Under the pieces are notes generated by a model. That model worked only from the letters and a program-made list of their open reading frames with translations, made no database searches and was not told the origin of the DNA. This document shows, piece by piece, positions 25,772 to 34,409 of a stretch of 64,000 nucleotides of DNA. The stretch lies in the NCBI GenBank assembly GCA_002440705.1, contig DJVA01000049.1, positions 1 through 64,000 of the forward strand, written 5' to 3'. This stretch comes from Flavobacteriaceae bacterium UBA6268 (GTDB taxonomy: Bacteria; Bacteroidota; Bacteroidia; Flavobacteriales; Flavobacteriaceae). Positions within the stretch are counted from its first letter, which is position 1. Each line of letters begins with the position of its first letter. The position numbers were made by a program, and so were the translations under genes.

Positions 25772-27367
25772 ATGCCAAAACAATTCCTTCCATACACTGA
25801 AACCGGTTATTTTTCCCAAATGATGACCGACTACGTGAAGGAAGCCAAGCCCTTGAAATCTTTTTACCATCGGTTCCCCTCCGAAACTAATTTTTTGGCT
25901 CAGTTGGAAGAAAAGCAACAATTTTTTTCCAAAGAAATGCGGTGCTTGCTGGCAGATCGATTGCAGTGGCAATACCGCAACTGCTCCACTTCAGAAACTA
26001 CCCTAAACAACATTGCTTCGCTAAAAAATAGCCATACCTTCACTATTACTACGGGTCATCAACTCAATTTATTTACAGGTCCGCTGTATTTTTTGTACAA
26101 GATTTTTTCGACCATCAATTTGTGCGAATCGCTTTGCAAAAAATATCCGTCCTTTCACTTTGTCCCCGTGTATTGGATGGCAACGGAGGACCATGATTTC
26201 GACGAAATCAATTATTTCAATTATAAAAATAAAAAGGTGGTATGGAACCGACCCACTGGGGGTGCGGTAGGGGAGTTTTCGACCCAAGGTTTGGATGTGG
26301 TTTTTGAAACACTTAAAAAGGAATGGGGTGCCAGCGAATTTGCCAAAGCACTGCTCCAATTATTCCAAAAAGCGTACCTAGAACATGACCGACTGGCCGA
26401 GGCAACACGGTATTTGGCAAATGCCCTTTTTCAAGAATATGGACTTGTTATTTTGGATGGACATGACCCCGAGTTGAAAAAGTATTTTGCCCCTTTCGCA
26501 GTCAAGGAACTTACAGAGGGACTTTCCCATAAAAAAGTCACGGAAACCACCGGGAAATTGGTGGAACTGGGCTATATGGCGCAGGTTTATCCAAGGGAAA
26601 TTAATCTTTTTTACATGCAGGATGGTATTCGTGAGCGTTTGATCGAAGAGGAGGGAAACTTTCACATCAATGGAACTACAGACGCTTTTGGCCAAGGATC
26701 GTTGCTGGAAACCCTACACCAGCATCCCGAGCGTTTTTCGCCCAATGCCCTGTTGCGGCCGCTTTATCAAGAAGTGCTATTGCCAAACCTATGCTACATT
26801 GGTGGAGGTGGTGAATTGGCTTATTGGATGCAATTAAAAGGGTATTTTGAATCGGTACAGGTCCCTTTCCCAATACTATTGCTCCGCAATTCGGCTTTGT
26901 TGGTTCCGAAGAAGGTATCGGAGAAACTCCAAAAAATGGAAGTTCCTTTGGAAAAGCTATTTTTGGAACCCCATGAGCTCGCCTCTTGGTATACCCAAAA
27001 GCTTTCAGAAATAGCAATCGATTTTAGCACACAAAGAAACCATTTGAAGCAACAATTCAAAGAGTTATACACCTTGGCCCAAAAAACGGATGCCTCATTT
27101 TTGGGAGCAGTAGCTGCCCAGGAAAAAAAACAACTCAACGGATTGGATAAATTGGAAAAGCGTTTGCTGAAGGCACAAAAAAGAAAGCTGTCGTCTCAAT
27201 TAGAACGCCTTACCGAACTGAAAGAAGAGTTATTTCCCCACGGGAATTTACAAGAGCGGGTGCATAATTTTTCAGAATGGTATTTGGAATTTGGGCCAGA
27301 ATTGTTCGAAAAATTAAAAGCTGCTTTGGATCCACTCAAAAAGGAGTTCATGATTTTGGAGCTTTAG
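25772..27367 (+). CDS. bshC: Bacillithiol synthase cysteine-adding enzyme BshC
   Basis: The 531-residue protein matches BshC, which adds cysteine to glucosaminyl-malate in the last step of bacillithiol synthesis. Diagnostic stretches are TTGHQLNLFTGPLYFLYK (about 91-108), VYWMATEDHDFDEI and YIGGGGELAYWMQLKGYF. A charged coiled-coil segment occupies about residues 425-500, as in family structures. BshA and BshB are not in this window, which is usual for Bacteroidota. Presence implies the host uses bacillithiol as its low-molecular-weight thiol. It is followed within 60 bp by the guaA promoter. Confidence 0.93.
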   Translation: MPKQFLPYTETGYFSQMMTDYVKEAKPLKSFYHRFPSETNFLAQLEEKQQFFSKEMRCLLADRLQWQYRNCSTSETTLNNIASLKNSHTFTITTGHQLNLFTGPLYFLYKIFSTINLCESLCKKYPSFHFVPVYWMATEDHDFDEINYFNYKNKKVVWNRPTGGAVGEFSTQGLDVVFETLKKEWGASEFAKALLQLFQKAYLEHDRLAEATRYLANALFQEYGLVILDGHDPELKKYFAPFAVKELTEGLSHKKVTETTGKLVELGYMAQVYPREINLFYMQDGIRERLIEEEGNFHINGTTDAFGQGSLLETLHQHPERFSPNALLRPLYQEVLLPNLCYIGGGGELAYWMQLKGYFESVQVPFPILLLRNSALLVPKKVSEKLQKMEVPLEKLFLEPHELASWYTQKLSEIAIDFSTQRNHLKQQFKELYTLAQKTDASFLGAVAAQEKKQLNGLDKLEKRLLKAQKRKLSSQLERLTELKEELFPHGNLQERVHNFSEWYLEFGPELFEKLKAALDPLKKEFMILEL

Positions 27368-27413
27368 TTTCCAAAAAGTAGGGTTTTTTATTCAGCCAAA
27401 AATAAAAAGACAC

Positions 27414-27421
27414 TATTTTTG
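27414..27421 (+). promoter_or_regulatory. Promoter -7 box TATTTTTG abutting the guaA start
   Basis: The box ends 3 bp before the guaA ATG, so transcription should begin at or next to the start codon and the message would be leaderless. Confidence 0.55.
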
Positions 27422-27424
27422 TCT

Positions 27425-28954
27425 ATGCAAAACAACGTCCTCATCCTCGATTTTGGTTCCCAGTATACACAGCTCATTGCAAGACGTGTCCGGGAACTTA
27501 ATATTTATTGCGAGATCCACCCATACCATCACATTCCAGAAGATTTATCCGGGTTTAAGGCAGTTATCTTATCGGGAAGTCCTTTTTCGGTAAGGGCAGA
27601 AGATGCCCCTCACCCAGACCTATCCCAAATTAAAGGCAAGATTCCCTTGTTAGGGGTATGTTATGGTGCCCAGTATTTGGCGCATTTTAATGGAGGCAAT
27701 GTTGCACCATCCAATATTCGCGAATATGGACGCGCCAAGTTGAATACCATATTGGATACTTCTAACCTCTTCATTGGTATTCCGGAGGGGACTCAGGTTT
27801 GGATGAGCCACAGCGATACCATTGCACAACTTCCGCGTAAGGGAATCCTGTTGGCAAGTACAGACGATGTGGCTAATGCGGCCTATCAAATTGAAGGGGA
27901 GGAAACCTACGCCATTCAATTCCACCCTGAAGTATACCACACCACCCATGGAAAACAATTGTTGGAAAATTTTTTGGTTGAAATCGCAAAGATCAAAGCT
28001 ACTTGGACGCCTGCTACTTTTGTGGACGCTACCGTAGAGGAACTAAAAGAAAAACTGGGCAACGACAAGGTAGTTTTGGGATTGAGCGGCGGTGTGGATT
28101 CAACTGTTGCTGCGGTATTGCTCAATAAAGCCATCGGTAAAAACTTGTATTGCATCTTTGTAAACAATGGTTTGTTGCGTAAAAATGAATTTGAAAATGT
28201 ACTCGATCAATACAAACACATGGGCCTTAATGTAAAAGGGGTCGATGCTTCGGCACGTTTCTTGAAAGCGTTGGAAGGGCTTGAGGATCCTGAAGAAAAA
28301 CGAAAAGCCATTGGCAAGGTGTTTATTGAAGTGTTTGACGATGAAGCCCATTTGTTGCAAGACGTAACTTGGTTAGCACAGGGAACCATTTATCCCGATG
28401 TCATAGAAAGCGTGTCGGTGAAAGGCCCCTCAGTGACCATCAAATCGCACCATAACGTGGGAGGATTGCCTGATTATATGAAACTGAAAGTAGTAGAGCC
28501 CCTGCGAATGCTATTCAAGGATGAAGTTAGGAGAGTAGGTAAGGAAATGGGCATCGACCCCGAATTGTTAGGAAGGCATCCTTTTCCAGGCCCCGGCTTG
28601 GCCATACGCATCTTAGGGGATATTACTGAGGAGAAAGTTCGTATCTTGCAGGAGGTGGATGCTTTGTTCATCAACGGGCTAAAAAAGTGGGACCTGTATG
28701 ACAAGGTTTGGCAAGCGGGAGCCATTTTGCTGCCCATTCAAAGTGTGGGGGTTATGGGCGATGAGCGAACCTATGAAAGAGTGGTGGCCTTAAGGGCTGT
28801 GGAAAGCACTGATGGAATGACAGCCGATTGGGTTAATTTGCCCTACGAATTCCTCCAGGAAACCTCAAATTATATAATAAACCGTGTGAAAGGCGTTAAT
28901 AGGGTAGTGTACGATATCAGTTCCAAACCACCTGCAACAATCGAATGGGAATAA
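27425..28954 (+). CDS. guaA: GMP synthase (glutamine-hydrolysing)
   Basis: The 509-residue enzyme converts XMP to GMP using glutamine and ATP. The class I amidotransferase domain has catalytic Cys79 in GVCYGAQ and the FHPEV histidine. The ATP-pyrophosphatase domain has the PP loop GLSGGVDST, and the dimerisation domain ends NRVKGVNRVVYDIS. The ATG at 27425 is favoured because the -7 box ends at 27421; the in-frame TTG at 27419 would start inside it. The stop overlaps the next ATG (TAATG), coupling guaA to the LysM protein. Confidence 0.97.
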   Translation: MQNNVLILDFGSQYTQLIARRVRELNIYCEIHPYHHIPEDLSGFKAVILSGSPFSVRAEDAPHPDLSQIKGKIPLLGVCYGAQYLAHFNGGNVAPSNIREYGRAKLNTILDTSNLFIGIPEGTQVWMSHSDTIAQLPRKGILLASTDDVANAAYQIEGEETYAIQFHPEVYHTTHGKQLLENFLVEIAKIKATWTPATFVDATVEELKEKLGNDKVVLGLSGGVDSTVAAVLLNKAIGKNLYCIFVNNGLLRKNEFENVLDQYKHMGLNVKGVDASARFLKALEGLEDPEEKRKAIGKVFIEVFDDEAHLLQDVTWLAQGTIYPDVIESVSVKGPSVTIKSHHNVGGLPDYMKLKVVEPLRMLFKDEVRRVGKEMGIDPELLGRHPFPGPGLAIRILGDITEEKVRILQEVDALFINGLKKWDLYDKVWQAGAILLPIQSVGVMGDERTYERVVALRAVESTDGMTADWVNLPYEFLQETSNYIINRVKGVNRVVYDISSKPPATIEWE

Positions 28955-30876
28955 TGAACAAACCGAAAATCGATAAACTCAAAATTTTAATGACCCTTTT
29001 GGTCCTCTTTTGTTTATCCCAAACTTTGTGGGCCATTCCCCTACAGGAAACCTACAAAAGCCACACCGTACAAAAAGGAGAAACAGTTTACAGCATATCA
29101 CAAAAATATGGGGTTTCCGAAGAAGCTATTTACCAGCTGAACCCCGACGCCCGGCAGGGAATCTCCACCAACAGCATCCTCATCATTCCTGCCTCACAGA
29201 ACCAGTTGGTAGTAACTGGGTTCAAAACCCACAAAACCAAGCGAAAAGAAACCTTGTTCAGCATTTCACAGAAGTATGGGGTTAGTATTGACGACATCAA
29301 AAAGCACAATAAGTTTTTGTATTCCAGGGGGTTGAAAAAAGGGGATAAACTGCAAATTCCCAAACTCGAAAAAGTAGCAGTCTCTAATGAGAATACATCC
29401 GAAACTACCAACGGAGATGCGGTCATGACCCAAATCCATGAAGTGCAACCCAAAGAAACCTTCTATGGGATTGCGCGGAAGTACGGGATCAGCATCGCTG
29501 AATTGAAAGCCTTGAACCCCGATTTGAACGAGCAACTGCCTATAGGGACCAAAATTAAAGTACCATTGGCCTCCGTAACAGAATCGGCTTTGATCGAAGA
29601 AGATCGTTTCGACTTTTACGAGGTTCAGCCCAAAGAGGGATTTTACCGTTTGAAGGTCAAATTGGGACTTACCCAAGAAGAAATCATCGCCTTGAATCCC
29701 TATGCTAAGGAGGGGCTTAAGGAAGGGATGATTCTTAAAATTCCTAGGGAAGTTTCTGAAGGCCTTGTTCTTGAAGCTAACAAAGTGGATTTGGAAAAGA
29801 CGATTTCCAATACCGCAACCAAGCGTATTGCCTTAATGCTCCCTTTTCAATTGAAAGAAATCGAAAAGGATTCCTTGGATCAAAATGAATCAATTCTGAA
29901 GCACAACCGAACACTCCGCATAGCCCTCGATTTTTACAGCGGGGTCTTACTTGCCACCGAATTTGCAAAAGACAAAGGAGTTTCGGTAAACTTACAGGTT
30001 TTCGATACCGAAGGGAATTCAAACAAGGTAAAAAGTATTTTGGCTACCCATGATTTTTCTTCCATAGACGCCGTTATTGGTCCTTTGTTGAGCAAGAATG
30101 TTACGATAGTGGCATCAGAATTACGGTCGGATAATATTCCTGTAGTTTCCCCATTAAGCAATCGCGATATCAAACTTACATCCAACCTATTTCAAACCCT
30201 TCCAAATGATGTTTTATTAAAGGACGCCATGATTCAATACCTAAAAGAACACCATTTGGGCAAAAACGTACTCCTTATTTCAGATGCTAGCAGCACTACC
30301 AAAGCCGAAATTTTGGAGGCCATCCCAACGGCAAAAACGCTTTCGCCAAGGGAAAAGGGCTTTCTCTACGTTACCGATATTCAAGCTAAAATGGAAAAAG
30401 GCGTTGAAAATTGGGTCATCTTGGAGTCCAAAAGTCCCATTATACTGAGTAATGTCATTGGGCTATTGAATGGCTTGCCCGACGATTTAAAAATTCGCCT
30501 TTTTACAACCGACAAAAATGATAGTTACGATTTTGACGACATTTCGAACATGCAACTGTCCCATTTGCAGTTTACGTTCCCTTCGGTGAGCAAAAGTTAT
30601 GATTTTGATGAAAAGCATGCTTTTTTGGTGAGCTACAAAAATAAGTATGGGGTGTATCCCAATAAATACGCTGTGCGGGGTTTCGATATTACCTATGATG
30701 TATTGTTGCGACTCGCGAATGCAACCTCGCTTTACGATGCCGTAGACAACGACACCGAAACGGAATACGTTGAAAACAAGTTTCGCTATGACAAAAAACT
30801 GTTCTCGGGTTATACCAACAAAGCGTTTTATATTTTAAGATATACCGATACCCTTCAATTTGAAGTATTGCGATAA
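28954..30876 (+). CDS. LysM-repeat protein with periplasmic-binding-protein-like C-terminal domain
   Basis: The 640-residue exported protein has a signal segment near residues 8-27. Four LysM peptidoglycan-binding repeats follow within roughly residues 30-270; each opens with a pattern like VQKGETVYSISQKYG. A C-terminal domain (about 285-640) beginning RIALMLPFQL resembles the type I periplasmic-binding fold of amino-acid receptors and LpoA-like proteins. It probably binds cell wall and acts in envelope maintenance or septal wall metabolism; ligand unknown. The ATG overlaps the guaA stop and its own stop overlaps the next ATG, so guaA-LysM-osmC are translationally coupled. Confidence 0.82.
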   Translation: MNKPKIDKLKILMTLLVLFCLSQTLWAIPLQETYKSHTVQKGETVYSISQKYGVSEEAIYQLNPDARQGISTNSILIIPASQNQLVVTGFKTHKTKRKETLFSISQKYGVSIDDIKKHNKFLYSRGLKKGDKLQIPKLEKVAVSNENTSETTNGDAVMTQIHEVQPKETFYGIARKYGISIAELKALNPDLNEQLPIGTKIKVPLASVTESALIEEDRFDFYEVQPKEGFYRLKVKLGLTQEEIIALNPYAKEGLKEGMILKIPREVSEGLVLEANKVDLEKTISNTATKRIALMLPFQLKEIEKDSLDQNESILKHNRTLRIALDFYSGVLLATEFAKDKGVSVNLQVFDTEGNSNKVKSILATHDFSSIDAVIGPLLSKNVTIVASELRSDNIPVVSPLSNRDIKLTSNLFQTLPNDVLLKDAMIQYLKEHHLGKNVLLISDASSTTKAEILEAIPTAKTLSPREKGFLYVTDIQAKMEKGVENWVILESKSPIILSNVIGLLNGLPDDLKIRLFTTDKNDSYDFDDISNMQLSHLQFTFPSVSKSYDFDEKHAFLVSYKNKYGVYPNKYAVRGFDITYDVLLRLANATSLYDAVDNDTETEYVENKFRYDKKLFSGYTNKAFYILRYTDTLQFEVLR

Positions 30877-31283
30877 TGGCTACCTCCAAAGTGACATACC
30901 TTGGCAATCTCAGGACCAAAAATGAACACCTAAAATCGGGAGACGCCTTTATTACCGATGCGCCTACCGATAATCAAGGAAAGGGTGAAGCTTTTTCCCC
31001 AACAGATACGGTTGCCACTGGCTTGGCCAATTGCATGCTTACTACCATGGGGATTAAAGCACGGGACCTTGGTGTGGCCTTTGAAGGAGCTACGGCCCTC
31101 GTTACAAAAATTATGGCATCCCAACCTAGACGGATTGCCAAAATTAAGATTGAAATGCAATTGCCTGGGAATATTTCGGAAAAACACCGAATCATTCTAG
31201 AGCACACGGCCCGCACGTGCCCAGTGGAATACAGTTTGCATCCAGAGATTGAGCGAGTGCTAGCATTTCATTGGGAACAGTAA
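30876..31283 (+). CDS. OsmC family peroxiredoxin-like protein
   Basis: This 135-residue protein is a compact OsmC/Ohr-family member. The two redox cysteines expected for peroxide reduction are present: Cys53 in LANCMLTTMG and Cys115 in RTCPVEYSLH. It likely reduces organic hydroperoxides, and bacillithiol made with BshC could supply reducing power, which is inference. Its ATG shares one base with the stop of the LysM gene. Confidence 0.85.
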   Translation: MATSKVTYLGNLRTKNEHLKSGDAFITDAPTDNQGKGEAFSPTDTVATGLANCMLTTMGIKARDLGVAFEGATALVTKIMASQPRRIAKIKIEMQLPGNISEKHRIILEHTARTCPVEYSLHPEIERVLAFHWEQ

Positions 31284-31323
31284 CACCATTCAATAAATTT
31301 AGGATTTAGCCGTTAGTTTAGGT

Positions 31324-31857
31324 ATGAAAATAATTACCTGTTTATTCTTGATGCTTGGATTGGCCGTCCCGCAAATGGAAGAGGAGAAAATTCCGTGGAG
31401 TTCAGATCAAAAATTAACGTGGTCCGATTTTAGGGGAATCCCCTCTACGTCTGAAGAATACGTTGCCAGTACCAATTCGGGCATTTCATTTGCCTATTCC
31501 ATGCGGCAAACCAGTGGCGAGGCTGAAATCCAATACACGGTAATTAGTAATTTCTATCCAGACCTTTCGTGGTACCGCCCCGAACGGGTGAACGATTACA
31601 TTCTGGAACACGAACAAACACATTTCGACATTAGTGAATTGCATGCCCGGAAAATTAGGAGAGCACTATCAAACTTGTCCAAAGATCTTAACTTTAAAGA
31701 AGCAGCCGAAGAGATTTACAATACCCTAGAGGCCGAGCGACGAGCCATGCAACTGCAATACGATGCCGAAACAGATCATTCCAACAGGAAGTCGGAGGAA
31801 TACCGGTGGAGAACCTTTGTGGAAGATCAACTTAAGGCATTGGAATCTTGGAAATAA
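31324..31857 (+). CDS. DUF922 family putative zinc protease
   Basis: The 177-residue protein has a weak signal-like N-terminus (residues 1-16) and a DUF922-type domain. The motif HEQTH (His96-Glu97-His100), followed by His107, is an HExxH metalloprotease signature with a possible third ligand. The WSDFRGIP stretch near residue 33 is also typical. Family members are predicted secreted metallopeptidases without known substrate. It follows osmC by 40 bp and overlaps the DUF3820 gene by 10 bp. Confidence 0.75.
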   Translation: MKIITCLFLMLGLAVPQMEEEKIPWSSDQKLTWSDFRGIPSTSEEYVASTNSGISFAYSMRQTSGEAEIQYTVISNFYPDLSWYRPERVNDYILEHEQTHFDISELHARKIRRALSNLSKDLNFKEAAEEIYNTLEAERRAMQLQYDAETDHSNRKSEEYRWRTFVEDQLKALESWK

Positions 31858-32066
31858 CCCCATCCCACCTTAAGGAACTTGCCAATTACAAAATGCCCTT
31901 CGGGAAATACCAAGGCACTTATTTATTGGACATTCCGGAATACTATTTTACATGGTTCAAAAGCAAAGGTTTTCCAGATGGAAAATTGGGAAGGATGATG
32001 CAGGAAATGCTCGAAATCAAAATCAATGGACTGGAAGCATTGATCAAACCGTTTCAAACCCCATAA
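31848..32066 (+). CDS. DUF3820 family protein
   Basis: This 72-residue protein has the family hallmarks MPFGKYQGTYLLDIPEYYFT and GFPDGKLGRMM, then EIKINGLEAL. Its start is TTG at 31848, overlapping the previous gene by 10 bp; this keeps the ELANYKMPFGK N-terminus normal for the family, whereas the internal ATG would remove it. Function is unknown. A related module forms the C-terminus of the exonuclease at 12601-13368, hinting at a nucleic-acid role. Confidence 0.8.
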   Translation: MEITPSHLKELANYKMPFGKYQGTYLLDIPEYYFTWFKSKGFPDGKLGRMMQEMLEIKINGLEALIKPFQTP

Positions 32067-32070
32067 TCCT

Positions 32071-32523
32071 CTACGATTTCAAAACAACGTTTCTAGAAGA
32101 ATCGTATTGGTACAGTACCCACAAAGCTCCAACAATGATAAGATTTTTAACAATGTATTGGCCCAATAGAGTAAAGGAGAATGCATTGATGGTAAAAGCT
32201 TGATCGGGAAACAAAAATAAGGGCGTAAAAGTACAAGCCATGTGCACCAAGGCCATCCAGATGGCAACTTTCCTGCAACAATTGGTAATAAACATCAAAC
32301 CAAGGGTTGTTTCCCATATCGCTAATAGGATAATCGCAATGTTGGAAGGAATGAGCCCCCAGGTTAGATAGTATATGGTATTTTTAGCTAAATCTTCAGC
32401 AGGACTAAGGTGCGGGAAGAATTTCAGGGCACCAAACCATAGGTAAACAACCCCTATGCTTACCGATAGCAAGGTAAAACAGGAAATCTTCTTTTGTTGC
32501 TGTAGTTGTGAAAGTTGTTCCAT
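32071..32523 (-). CDS. DoxX-like small membrane protein
   Basis: The 150-residue protein has four predicted transmembrane helices. VYLWFGALKFFPHLSPAE near the N-terminus and HMACTFTPLFLFP near the middle fit the DoxX/DUF417-like family of small inner-membrane proteins, whose function is poorly defined. The start at MEQLSQLQQQ is supported by an AAGGAG sequence 6 nt upstream, unusual in this SD-poor lineage. It is convergent with the DUF3820 gene (4-bp gap) and divergent from pyrG. Confidence 0.7.
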   Translation of the reverse strand: MEQLSQLQQQKKISCFTLLSVSIGVVYLWFGALKFFPHLSPAEDLAKNTIYYLTWGLIPSNIAIILLAIWETTLGLMFITNCCRKVAIWMALVHMACTFTPLFLFPDQAFTINAFSFTLLGQYIVKNLIIVGALWVLYQYDSSRNVVLKS

Positions 32524-32529
32524 AAAATT

Positions 32530-32535
32530 CTCCTT
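32530..32535 (-). promoter_or_regulatory. Strong Shine-Dalgarno-like AAGGAG
   Basis: On the minus strand AAGGAG lies 6 nt before the ATG of the DoxX-like gene, ideal spacing for a Shine-Dalgarno. Most starts in this window lack one. It decides the start codon. Confidence 0.55.
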
Positions 32536-32656
32536 TTGAGACCAAATTAGTATAACCACATTAATCTTAGGCAAAACCAAAAGTTAAGAATATTAATCAA
32601 AGTATAATGGATGGGGTTTATTTTAAAAATCATTAGTTCCCTCCGTTCAAAAAACG

Positions 32657-32664
32657 TATCTTTG
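32657..32664 (+). promoter_or_regulatory. Promoter -7 box TATCTTTG for pyrG
   Basis: A perfect TAnnTTTG box followed by CATCC lies 32 bp before the pyrG ATG. A -33 TTG was not found at the usual distance. Confidence 0.6.
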
Positions 32665-32696
32665 CATCCCGTATAGGTAACAACAAGCATCTTGGT

Positions 32697-34331
32697 ATGG
32701 CTACTACAAAGTACATCTTCGTTACGGGCGGGGTTTCATCTTCATTAGGCAAAGGAATTATTGCAGCCTCTTTGGCGAAATTGCTTCAGGCAAGGGGCTA
32801 CCGAGTGACGATTCAAAAGCTGGACCCCTACATTAATGTAGACCCAGGTACCCTTAATCCCTACGAACATGGGGAGTGTTACGTTACCGACGACGGAGCC
32901 GAAACCGACCTCGACTTGGGCCACTACGAACGTTTTTTGAATGTAAAAACTTCCCAGGCTAACAATGTCACAACTGGAAGGATCTATCAAAGCGTCATTG
33001 AAAAAGAGCGAAGAGGTGAGTTCTTGGGGAAAACGGTTCAGGTCATTCCGCACATTACCAATGAAATTAAGGAACGTATTCAAATTTTGGGGAATACAGG
33101 CGATTATGATATTGTCATAACCGAAATTGGCGGTACCGTGGGGGATATCGAATCGCTACCTTACATCGAATCGGTACGTCAATTGAAATGGGAACTAGGC
33201 CCCTACAATACGTTATTCGTACACCTTACTTTAATTCCCTACCTGTCGGCCGCTGGCGAATTAAAGACCAAACCCACGCAGCACTCGGTTAAAACTTTGA
33301 TGGAAAGTGGAATCCAAGCTGATATTTTGGTTTGTAGAACAGAACATGAACTCAGTGAAGACTTACGTGCCAAATTAGCCTTGTTTTGTAACGTTGAAAA
33401 AAATGCGGTCATTCAATCCATCGATGCTTCTACCATTTATGATGTTCCCAATCTCATGCTGGAAGAGGGATTGGACCGTGTGGCATTGCGCAAATTGCAA
33501 CTGGACGACACTCAAGAACCCAATTTAGTACAGTGGAACCAATTCCTACTGCGGCACAAAAACCCAAAAGGAAAAGTAACCATTGGCCTCATAGGGAAGT
33601 ATGTAGAGCTTCAGGACAGTTATAAATCCATTCTTGAATCTTTCATCCATGCGGGGGCCTCCAACGAACTTTCGGTTGAAGTCATTCCAATCCACTCCGA
33701 ACATATTGATGCCGCAAATATTGAAAATGAGCTAAAAGGATTGGATGGTATTTTGGTAGCACCCGGGTTTGGGGAGCGAGGCATTGAAGGAAAAATTGAA
33801 GCCGTGCGGTACGCCCGTGAACATAACCTGCCTTTTTTGGGAGTTTGTTTGGGAATGCAAATGGCTGTTATTGAATTTGCAAGAAATATTTTGAAGTTGG
33901 ATGGGGCCAACAGTACCGAAATGGACATCCACACTACACATCCGGTTATTGATTTGATGGAAGATCAAAAGCACATCACCAACAAAGGCGGGACCATGCG
34001 TTTGGGATCGTGGAGGTGTGACTTAAAGCAAGGAAGCATCGTAAGCAAAACCTATGGCGAAGCGAGCATTATGGAGCGTCATCGCCACAGGTATGAATAC
34101 AATAATGCCTATCGCCAACAACTTGAAGCGGCAGGTTTAATCGCCACAGGGACCAATCCTGAAACCGGTTTGGTCGAAATTGTGGAGATTCCCTCACACC
34201 CCTGGTTCGTGGGAGTGCAATACCATCCCGAATACAAAAGCACTGTGGCCAATCCCCACCCATTGTTTGTGGGATTCGTTGCAGCCGCCTACCAACATGC
34301 CAAAAAACAGCGACAATTTGTCGCATCTTGA
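32697..34331 (+). CDS. pyrG: CTP synthase
   Basis: The 544-residue enzyme aminates UTP to CTP. The N-terminal synthetase domain begins KYIFVTGGVSSSLGKGI and includes KLDPYINVDPGTLNPYEHGE. The C-terminal glutamine amidotransferase domain has nucleophile Cys384 in GVCLGMQ and the HPEY histidine/glutamate pair. Length is typical. It precedes yidC by 78 bp. Confidence 0.97.
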   Translation: MATTKYIFVTGGVSSSLGKGIIAASLAKLLQARGYRVTIQKLDPYINVDPGTLNPYEHGECYVTDDGAETDLDLGHYERFLNVKTSQANNVTTGRIYQSVIEKERRGEFLGKTVQVIPHITNEIKERIQILGNTGDYDIVITEIGGTVGDIESLPYIESVRQLKWELGPYNTLFVHLTLIPYLSAAGELKTKPTQHSVKTLMESGIQADILVCRTEHELSEDLRAKLALFCNVEKNAVIQSIDASTIYDVPNLMLEEGLDRVALRKLQLDDTQEPNLVQWNQFLLRHKNPKGKVTIGLIGKYVELQDSYKSILESFIHAGASNELSVEVIPIHSEHIDAANIENELKGLDGILVAPGFGERGIEGKIEAVRYAREHNLPFLGVCLGMQMAVIEFARNILKLDGANSTEMDIHTTHPVIDLMEDQKHITNKGGTMRLGSWRCDLKQGSIVSKTYGEASIMERHRHRYEYNNAYRQQLEAAGLIATGTNPETGLVEIVEIPSHPWFVGVQYHPEYKSTVANPHPLFVGFVAAAYQHAKKQRQFVAS

Positions 34332-34409
34332 TTTTGGGCGGGATTATTGTACCTTGCGGGAGTAATAAAAATTTAGTCAATTCCGAATACCCTCGGAACC
34401 CTTTGTAAT

